64,000 nucleotides of DNA from Danio rerio. Taxonomy: Eukaryota > Chordata > Actinopteri > Cypriniformes > Danionidae. The position numbers and the translations under genes were made by a program. The DNA lies in NCBI RefSeq assembly GCF_049306965.1, contig NC_133188.1, positions 9,659,501 through 9,723,500 on the forward strand, written 5' to 3'. The notes below the pieces were generated by a model. It saw only the letters and a list, made by a program, of their open reading frames with translations. It did not search any database and was not told the origin of the DNA. Positions 55,337 to 64,000 of this stretch are shown one piece after another; the stretch's first letter is position 1; every line of letters starts with the position of its first letter.

Positions 55337-58300
55337 TCACTCTGTGGACTCTGGGGTCATGTGCAGCATGAGCAGGTCGGCCCCCCGGCGGACCACCACA
55401 TTTAAGCTTTCGCTGGTCCTCACAGCATTATATATCTCCTCCGACGTGTTCACCTTTACCCCATTGATCTCAATAATAACATCTCCTGGCTTCATTCCGG
55501 CTCTGCAAAACAGAAAACAGGAAATGACATCATCAATAGGATGCCTTACTCAACAGCTGATAACATCATGTTCAGAGAGCAGCACACCTGTTGGCTGGAG
55601 ATCCTACAATCACACGGTGGATGAGAACTCCATGAGAAACATCAGGGAAGGACGGGTCTCGCATCCTTAGTTCTTCGATTATACTGAGGAGGGGAAAAAG
55701 AGAATTTAAAGATAATAAAAGACTCACTTCAGTGCAAAGTTTACGGTTTAAGGATTGATTGATAAATAGATAAGATAGATAGATTCATAGATAGATTGAT
55801 TGATTAATTGATAGTTTGATAGACAGATCAGCAAAACAATCAATATTACATTCGCTTCAACCAAAAACACTTCAATGTCTGCGGTTTAATTACTCTTGCT
55901 AATAACATAGTAAAAACATCCGAAAAGCATTATTCCCATAATACATTTGTTTTTGAGTAGTTTTTTTCTGTCACTGCAACACAGTAAGGCCTTTGTCCCG
56001 CTCTTACATTTCAGGTAAAACTAGACAAGGTCGACTGTGATTGGCCACTTCTCATATCATTTAAATCACTGCTTCGGAATCACGGTAGATTGTGTCACGG
56101 TAGTATTTTTGCATTAAATTGTCACAAAAATTCACAAACATTTTTTTTCGGGCGTGAAAAAAGCACTTTTCAACAGAACAAGCCAATTTTCCAGGTATTC
56201 CAGCACTTGAATTTCTAAGAGCCAAATCTAGTGGTATATAACAAAAATCTGTAGATTCCATAATGTATGAATTTTGCTCTCCTGTAAAATTGTAATAAAA
56301 GTGTTTGGCACCTGGGGGTCAAAGTCAACATCATCACTCCAATGTAACGCCTTTTCGATCCCGATTCTCCAAACCAAGACTCTGTAAAAAGACCCAATAA
56401 CCATCTGTCAGTGAAAAAAAATGCTGTCACAGACAAAAGCAAGCAGCTGTGAGGTCATTCTTACTCTGTTTGTCTGCAGATCGGTCTAGGAAGAGACGGA
56501 CTCTGTCTGAGGGAATAGCGAAGGAAATACCTGCTGTCACTTTCATGGTATTAATGCCGATGACCTCACCATCCTGAAGAGTACAAACATGACACATCAG
56601 TTTATTACATAAGGCTAGAGTATGGCCAGTACAATACAATATTGATGAACATTTGAAAACAATTCACGTTCTTAATATGACAGTCATGAAGCTCTGTGTT
56701 GCTCTGAAGGTCCAGCAATCTGTAGTCAACTACTAAATGTGCACTAATAACTTTCTCCTTCACCTTATTGTACAATAATAATAATGATATATAATAATAT
56801 AAATATAATAATAATAATAATGTCATGTAATTTTGGGGAGTTTCATTCTTAATTTGTCGACTTTAACTGCAGTTTGGCACTTTCATTTTCATTCAAGAAC
56901 ATTTCATGCGTGCCCCCCATGACAAACGACATATTGGATCCGAGGAACTGCTAGAAGAGTGTAGTTTTAATGGCCTACTTTGCCATCTGAATAACAAGGA
57001 ACACCGATTGCTTACTTACCAAATCCGTAGAGACAGGACAATCAACGCGAACTGGATTTGCGTCTTTTTTTAAAAGAAGACGAGTGGCAAATCTGGATTT
57101 CACCATTTATAATACAAAAAGCTCTCGGGTAAAAATGTTTCTTACAAACATAATTTTGTTGCGTGTTAGAAGACCACTGTAGTCCACAAATGTGGGTCCT
57201 TTCTCATCACGGGGAAATGAAAACAAAACCTTTGTTGTGGCACGTTTATAAACAACACTGACAACCCATGTCTCTGAACAATTCCTCTTCTTCCACATAT
57301 TTTATTTACGGTTAGCAACACAACGTCGCGTCTCTCTGAATACTGTAACAGGTAGTTTTTGAAGCTATCATGCATATTAATAAAGTTGCACCTCATTCAC
57401 AATAGAGCGCGCTGATTGGTTCGTCTTTCTCTTGAATTAATGATGAACGCTCAAAGACGTCACATTGTACCCGCTGGTACAGACAGCCAGTCTCCATGCT
57501 GGAATTTACACAAGGAGCTCATGGCCTTGACGTAGCTTCAAAATTTCTTTTCAAACCGGAAGAACGAATTTGTTTGAAAGAACGCAAAAACAACCAATTT
57601 TCACTTTTATTGTTAAATATGTGTCCTAAGAGTGTTTTTAGCAGCGTGGAACATATATATGACTATTAACATCTCAAAAATATGTTTTAGTGTTTCGTGA
57701 CCCTTTATATAAAAAGGCAGAAGCAGTTTTTTGAGTAAATGTCAGCGACTCACCAGGTTTATGAGAGGCCCTCCTGAATTTCCAAACTGTAAAGCAGAAT
57801 TGTGATTGAGTGATGGAATGCAATTCATTAAATGATGACATACATTTTTTTGCATGCAACACCACCCATATACCAGTGCTCTTACATCTATGGTAGCGTC
57901 CGTCTGGATGTAGTCCATGTTGGAGTTGGAGAGACCCAGTTCTTTACTGCCTCTCTGAGCAGAGCTGACGATTCCAGATGTGATGGTGTTTTTAAGAGAA
58001 AAGGGGCTCCCCATGGCAACCACAAATTCACCTTGACGCACATCAGATGACTTGCCAAGACGCAACGTTGGTAGAGGATTCTGGGACAAGACAGAGAACA
58101 CAATGACATTATGTCAGACTATATGGCCATGTACTAGAACTGTGGTAAAAGTAAACTGTAAAAAATCAATTGCAAAAATGGCCTTCCAAACATAAAAGCC
58201 TCCTCTGTTACTGTTGGTTTACCTAAAATTGTTGACTATAATTATTCTTTAGTTGCTGTAATATTACTGCATTTAAAAATCTGAGGATACAAAACCAAAT

Positions 58301-61300
58301 GTCACTAAGGTTATCACAATTTCGAGTTTATTTCCATATTTGTATTCGGCGGTTCCTCCTGAAATATTACAGTGTGTATGTAGCCTAAATACAGTATAAA
58401 CAGATTAATGGGTTAACACTAGGGCTTGATATTAACACCCACCAACCGCAGGTAGACTTTAGCTGTGGCGGATTAGACAGCCACTCCCACTAGCCACTTT
58501 GGCTAGTCGAAAATCATTTTTAAATTGTATTTTTTTTAAAGTAGGGTTCAACAATAAGGATGAACCTCTAGAAATGAGAAGCAGCCCGACTGACAAAAAC
58601 AACTGTGTTCATGCAAGCAAAAGAAAGCAGATAAATACAGAATGTTATGTGATGCGCGCAATTTTTTAAAAGCGTGCACGATCCCATTTCCTTGCGTGAA
58701 GCAACCTTGACTGGAAACACAATGCTGCGATCGGTTCTGTTTGAAATAGACTTGACAAAAAGTGATACGCATCCACCATTTTCAAGAGCTCGAGATTAAA
58801 AAACAAAAAAAGAAGGTATTTTATGTATGCAGCAGCAGTTGCAGCTTTAGCTTTAAACAATCTTTGAACAGATTATTAATGGGCCTAATGTTAACTGTGT
58901 GCGTTTGATCATCCTTTTATTATTGCACACGGTATGTTTTTCACCTGCTTTCTTTTTTTTAATATGATTTAATTTTTCTTTTCAGTAATATTGATTTAAT
59001 AGATTAACCTTAATGTATAGTTAACTGCTGATCTGAGACCTTTAGCTAGGACAGACTACTTTTCATAGTTTTAGACAGGCTACACGACAATAATTGTTAT
59101 TTAAGTTTTATTTAATAAAAAGTGTATGCATATTATAACATTTATTTGGTAGCTTTTGAAATTTTCTAATTATTTAAAATTATTGGCTAGGAAATATTTA
59201 TTTATATATTTATTTATCTATTTTCCAGTGTGGTCAGAGAAAAAATTGGTACAACCTTAATGTTGAGCCCTGATATAATTACAAAGCAACACCATGAAAC
59301 CACTACCGCTCATGCTCATTGAGCAAAGTCATACACAACACATCTAAATCAAGTAATTTTGCAAATATATTTTCCCAACAACAAAAGTGAAAATGGCGAG
59401 TGGCTAGTAAAGTTAAAAAACTACTAGCCATATAGGCTGGTGATCAAAAAAGTTAATGTTGAGCCATTAAAAACATTAAAAATCATATTGACCTCACACT
59501 TTTAATCTACTAACAGTGATAAAATTTTTTAGGTTTAATTCTTAAAGGGTCACGAAACACCAAAACACATTTTTTGAGCTGTTGACAGTCGTATATGTGT
59601 CCCACACTGCTAAGAACACTATTAGGACACATATTTCACTAAAAAGTGTAAATTGGTTGTTTTTGCGTTATTTCAAGCAAATTCGTACTTCCGATTTGAA
59701 ACAAATTTTTGAAGCTGCGTCACGGTCATGACATAATAGCGTTGTATTCCAGCGTGCAGACTGGGCGTCTGTGCCAGAGTGTGTCTTATTACGTCTTACA
59801 GTGTGATGCATTAATCCATGAGTAACCAAATCAGCCAATCAGCACGCTCTATTGTGCAACTTCATTAATATTCATTAGTGTCACAGTGTTTTCACGACAG
59901 AAACGCAACGTTGTGTTGGCAAAACAAGCGTGAAGTGTTGCTTTTATATTTTGCTGCCATTAAGTTTTGTTTTCATTTTCTCTCTGTGAGAGCTCATCTG
60001 GTGTCACGTGAGGATTAACAGTGTACGCGACGCTCGACAACAATAACTTGCGTGTCTAAGGAGGATTATTGTTTACCTGAGAGCTGTTCTCATCTGCAAA
60101 CGCTGAGATCTGGATTCGCTTGTAGTCTTCTCTTCATAAAGACGCGGCTCTAGTTACTGGTGATTGTCCTGTCTCAACAGATTTGGTAAGTGAGCGACCA
60201 GCACTCTTTGTTTATTCAGTTTGTTCGTATCGAACTAAGTTAACTATTGCACCGAGTCACCGAGTGTAAACACGTTAGCATCACAACCAAACTTTAACCT
60301 CGTGTAGGGTTTTTACCGCATTTTGTGACCGGAATAACACACGCGGCTTTCTGACGCTACATGCTGTGTGCATCTAAGTTTCCGGGAAATGCGGAGGTTT
60401 TTTTTCTCTCATTCGCCGTGCGGTATTAAACATTGCATGAAAAACACACGCTTAGAGCAGTTCCTCAAATCAAATATCTTGTTTGTCGCAAGGGGCATGA
60501 ATGAATTCCCTGAATGAAAGAGCCAAACTGCAGTTAAAGTCCAACATTTAATAATTTGGCAAATAATTCGACTACAGATGTCCATGTAGGTTAAACACCA
60601 TCACTTTCTCCTGTGTGTGTATTTTGACTCTGAAACTCGCGCGTGCCCAAATAGACACTCCCACACCCTCCCACTTTAGTTTCTTTGACACTACCCCCTA
60701 AACAGAGCTGGACACGCCCACTTTTCTGACTTTTTCCAAAGTAGAGGTGTGAAAACACCCTGCTGAAACGAGGGGGTTTCATGGCCCTTTCAATGAACAA
60801 AGTTAAAAAAAAAATTACTCATTTGATAAAGACCTTTTACTAAAAATGTAAATTAATAAAATGAGTCCTTGTTCTTACCATATTAAACTATGACTCAATA
60901 AAAATAATGATGCACCAATACCATCTTTTTGGAACTGATTCGATTTCAATCCCAAAATTCTGAGTATCGACCAATACAGATCCGATCCCGATACTGTGCC
61001 ATTTTTTTTAGCATAATACAGTTTCTATGGTGATGTGGTCCAGCTTATGTTTCCTTTTTTAATAGTAAGATTTTTCTTTGAACTCTGCAACAGCCAACCA
61101 CTATTGACCCTAATCAAAACACAAACTGATCTGTTAAATAAACTATTGTTATAAATAAAATTACAGTCAAATATTCAGTTTTCAGAGCAGCCGGTACTAG
61201 GCTAAATAATTTTCTGTTAATTAAAATCTATATTGTGATTGTCAGTTTCACTTTTATTAATTTAATCAACAACTTTGACCACAATGAGCCAGGCTTACAA

Positions 61301-62404
61301 ACTATCCTAAAAGTATTCCCCTCGAAAGAATAAACTCAGTCGGAAGGATGAGAAAACAGAAACTTTTAATGTTACAGAATAATTCTAGAGAGCGGCACAC
61401 GTCACATCAGCCGGTGTGTGAATGAAGTGCTTGATGCATCACTGAGACAGCGCGCAGTCCTCCGCTATCTGCAGACACTTCCAATCCAAAACAGCAGTAA
61501 AAAGGAAAGAAATCAGTGTGTTAAGGATCTGTCCAATGTATTATTGAGCCTTTTCTAGTTTTAAATTTCAGGTAGGCCTACTTTGTGTGTGAAGAGCAGG
61601 TAATAACCCACTCAGTTCCAGTGTTGCGAATGCGATCTGCTGATCTAACAGCTACATGATTTAGAAACAGAAATAAACTCGTCGTTTCAGGTCGAAATAA
61701 ACCAATATAATATATATTATATTATAATAAATTAATATAATATAATAAATTAGTATTTATTTTAACTAACAGGAACAAATAGTGTTGGAGAAAGTTTTTC
61801 ATGTTGTCATGAACGTGACACACAGTTTGAATTGTAAATAAATGGAGAATGATTGACAGGCGCAGCGGAGGGAAGCGCAGAACTGAACATGAATTTAACC
61901 ATGTGAATATTGATTTGTACTTCACATTAAACTATAGAATGGCTTCAAAACATTTGGGATACAGTAGGCCTACAAGACAACTTTCTACTGTCTTATAAAA
62001 GGCTACCTTTCTGGCTTTTGTTTGCTTATAAATTACACAGAATATAGAGCACGTGCAAGATGGGATTTGCAGTAAAAATATGCAGTATTGAACCGATATC
62101 CAATCCAAGTATCAGGATCGGTGCATCCTTAATTAAAAAATTAAATATCCCCAAAAGATTACATATGTTAACAGTACAACCTCAAAGCTCCATCTGTACC
62201 TTAACATTGATTTTGATGGTGGCGATGTCTGCAGCCTGGTCCACATCCTGAACTGTGGCGTTGTAAGTCTCACCATTGGTCAGTTTGACACGAACACCAC
62301 GCTTGTTGGCGACCACATGGGCATTTGTCACTATCAGGCCATCACTACTTACTATAAAGCCAGAGCCATTCGAGATGGGTACCTCACGACCAGAAAAGGG
62401 GTGT
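55337..62404 (-). CDS. HtrA2-like serine protease, copy A3 (5' exon outside or absent)
   Basis: Exons on the - strand are 62404-62200, 58080-57886, 57786-57754, 56573-56465, 56381-56312, 55683-55588 and 55502-55337. Catalytic motifs look the most canonical of the three copies: [12 protein letters not shown] (His), AADIATIKI (Asp), [11 protein letters not shown] (Ser) and linker [17 protein letters not shown], with a complete PDZ domain ending MTPESTE. One change near the start is REVPISNG where A1 and A2 have REGPISNG. Intron sizes differ strongly from the other copies because of the deletions and the A3-specific MITE, but all splice borders are kept. The first exon seen starts within a codon. 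The expected upstream exon would lie beyond 62404 on this strand, and I see none before 64000. Of the three, this copy is the best candidate for an active protease. Confidence 0.88.
55736..55880. repeat. Deletion scar with GATA/GATT filler and inverted fragment (A3)
   Basis: About 2.5 kb present in A1 (8280-10774) is replaced here by 145 bp. The first part (about 55752-55826) is a GATA/GATT-rich simple repeat absent from A1. The second part (55835-55875) is the reverse complement of A1 8768-8808 with one mismatch. Confidence 0.8.
56821..57706. mobile_element. Old MITE, AGGGTCACGAAAC family (A3)
   Basis: Orthologue of 12103-12973. The left border here is the (AAT)n-rich tract that replaced neighbouring intron sequence. 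Confidence 0.58.
58420..59272. mobile_element. hAT-like element, CAGGGCTTG type (A3)
   Basis: Orthologue of 13695-14584. The (TTTA)n tract has almost vanished (about 59197-59218). Confidence 0.58.
59547..60791. mobile_element. A3-specific MITE of the AGGGTCACGAAAC family
   Basis: It begins AGGGTCACGAAACACCAAAA and ends GTTTCATGGCCCTTTC, an imperfect inverted pair. A1 and A2 have continuous sequence at this point (TTCTTAAAATGAAC and TTCTTAAATGAAC). It is related to the older element about 1.8 kb away in the same intron, but in opposite orientation and fuller. No transposase is recognised. A clean target duplication is hard to define. Confidence 0.75.
60909..62132. mobile_element. hAT-like element with GATGCACCGAT ends (A3)
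   Basis: Orthologue of 14982-18421, without either nested insertion. It has about 27 extra bases near 61451 relative to A1 and A2. Confidence 0.5.
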
Positions 62405-62669
62405 CTGAAAAGAAAGTCTAATATTAGTCAAAATGAAATCCCTGACACAGCTGAAACTAAAACCATCTGGTCATCTAAAAATTGAAACAAGTGATCCAAA
62501 AAGTCCCTATAGAGAAAATCAACATAAAACACCCTGCTGAAAAAAACCCCAATGAAAACAGAAGTTTTATTAACTCCATTACAAACCATCAAATTTTATC
62601 TATTAAAACCAGTACAAGTCCCAAAATGGGTTCTTCTGTATTTGGGACTTCTACCATTATGATTTGTTT

Positions 62670-63214
62670 TAGGGATGCACTATATATTATCGTTATCGGC
62701 CGATAAATGCTATTTTTGAGATTATCGTTATCGATGAGATGTCTAAATTAGGCCGATATCTTTAAGCCAATAAATTACGTCATTGTACAGAACTGCCTGC
62801 CTCGCGCATGCGTGTTTAGACTTGTCCAGAGCACTATAATGGATCTCTCCTCACATTGTTTATTCCTTCAATGTCATTTCTTTCTTCATGTGGTATTGCT
62901 GTGCATTAATAACTCAGTAAGTAACCATGTTCCTTTTCATTGTACATATGTTTGATTGAGTGTCATTGTGTATTCTGCTTTAAATCACCTCAGGAAAAAT
63001 ATTACATGTGCAAACATCACAGCAGAGATGCACATGTGCTTAACAACTCATTGAGCTGTTTGTAATTTAATATGATTATTTGTTATTATCAACGCATTGC
63101 TTGCCATGTGTTGTAATCAATTATCGGCCTATATTTATCGGCTACCAGCCTCCAAGTCTGAAGAGTTATCAGTTATCGGTATTGGCCAAAAAAATCCATA
63201 TCAATGCATCCTTA
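62670..63214. mobile_element. hAT-like element, TAGGGATGCAC ends (right flank)
   Basis: The 545-bp element begins TAGGGATGCACTATATATTA and ends ATCAATGCATCCTTA, worn inverted repeats with ATCGGCCGATA-type words inside. A perfect 8-bp duplication ATTTGTTT flanks it (62662-62669 and 63215-63222). Non-coding. Confidence 0.82.
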
Positions 63215-63382
63215 ATTTGTTTAATTTTAAAATGCAACAGCAATATTTTCAATTCAAATAAATGTAATTTCAATATATCCATTGAACAACTGCTGTTACA
63301 ACGTATGTGCTGGTTTCTCTTGTTATTTTAGCAAGACAGCCTGATCAAGTTTTGCAAATTTTGGCAAGCTGTTTTAGTTTTA

Positions 63383-63530
63383 AAGGGATAGTTCACCTAA
63401 AAATGAAAGTCTGTCATCATTTACTCACCCTTCACTTGTTCCAAACCGGTCTGAATTTCTCTCTTCTGTTGAACACATGATAATATATTTTGAAGAAAGC
63501 TGAAAATCCATTGACTTTCACAGTATTTGA
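63383..63530. repeat. Common cyprinid repeat (AAAGGGATAGTTCAC type)
   Basis: AAAGGGATAGTTCACC, then GTCATCATTTACTCACCC, TCTTCTGTTGAACACA and CATTGACTTTCACAGTATTT, in the usual order for this very abundant zebrafish repeat. It is a single-sided copy. Confidence 0.7.
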
Positions 63531-64000
63531 AAGAAACTAATAAAAGTTTGGAGCAACTTGTGTTTGTACATTTTCATCTTGGGGCTATTGACCTTATTCT
63601 AAAATGTGGAAGTGCGCCTGTTTTTGCGATTGTCTTAGAACTTCCGATTCAGTCGCCTATGGGAGAAATGACTAGGAATAATAAACGGCAGAAAATGGCC
63701 AAACTACTTGCTCAACAAATAAATGTTTGCATGACTACACAGACCAAGTAGCATAATATAATAAGAAAATATTAAATTGCAACATCAAGCAGCATAACGA
63801 GCAGTTGTTAACGTCAAAAAATGAATGGAAGTGAATGTGACCGGAAGTCGCGAGACAAAAAGATTCAAATCGCAGCGCCCGCTCGACAGCTGAGAATAAG
63901 GTGAATTGGGGTAAAGTTGGTTTTATATTCGCAAATTTGTTCATTTAACTGTCTTTGTATTGTTTTACCATGCTAATTTGAATATTCAGTTAGAATTAGC

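Larger units (their letters stand above)
49839..62547. repeat. Tandem segmental duplication, copy A3
   Basis: Third copy, in the same orientation. Similarity to A1 and A2 ends at about 62547, and no B-type spacer follows. A3 lacks about 2.5 kb of a protease intron and has lost about 390 bp of the next intron, now replaced by an (AAT)n-rich tract (56771-56820). It has an exclusive 1.2-kb MITE and lacks the TTA-flanked MITE. Confidence 0.9.
62548..64000. other. Right flank beyond the triplication
   Basis: The sequence no longer matches A1 or A2. No gene is supported. It holds a hAT-like element (62670-63214), a common cyprinid repeat (63383-63530), and from about 63580 to the window end a further dispersed-looking repeat whose end is not visible. 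I found no leader exon for the A3 protease. Confidence 0.5.

Overview
The window looks like teleost, almost certainly zebrafish (Danio rerio) or a close cyprinid. It is AT-rich, with split genes carrying GT-AG introns. It is packed with fish-type DNA transposons and MITEs, a DANA-type tRNA-derived SINE, long CA/TG microsatellites and a DIRS-type retroelement. The only host genes I can support are members of two families, a PIM-like protein kinase and an HtrA2-like serine protease.

Layout: a block of 12.7-16.5 kb occurs three times head-to-tail: A1 (about 2333-18832), A2 (about 23178-37981) and A3 (about 49839-62547). Spacers B1 (18833-23177) and B2 (37982-49838) lie between them and are homologous to each other. 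Each A block carries a seven-exon PIM-like kinase gene on the + strand and, tail-to-tail with it, seven exons of an HtrA2-like protease gene on the - strand. All three kinase genes have open, correctly phased exons (508 aa from the first ATG). The three protease genes are open over the exons seen, with the catalytic His, Asp and Ser exons. None shows a recognisable first exon (mitochondrial leader, membrane anchor). The A1 copy has a Gly-to-Arg change in its catalytic-serine motif.

Left flank (1-2332): nothing coding, with a 1.7 kb hAT-like element that has a perfect 8-bp target duplication. Right flank (62548-64000): a 545-bp hAT-like element with a perfect 8-bp duplication, then common fish repeat sequence.

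Mobile DNA makes the copies datable against each other. A 670-bp TTA-flanked MITE sits in A1 and A2 while A3 keeps an apparently empty site. A 1.55-kb hAT element with an internal minisatellite is only in A1. A 1.2-kb MITE is only in A3. A3 has also lost about 2.5 kb of a protease intron, with a short inverted fragment left at the scar. Spacer B2 is a nest: a TTAA-flanked, THAP-bearing Kolobok-like transposon contains a hAT element, which contains a 6-kb DIRS-type fossil and a small MITE. Spacer B1 is the same locus after a 7.4-kb deletion removed the middle of the nest.

How the genes relate: I see no shared pathway in the sequence itself. The kinase and protease have amplified as a linked, convergently transcribed pair, and in other animals both families act on cell survival and stress. 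Any functional link is inference.
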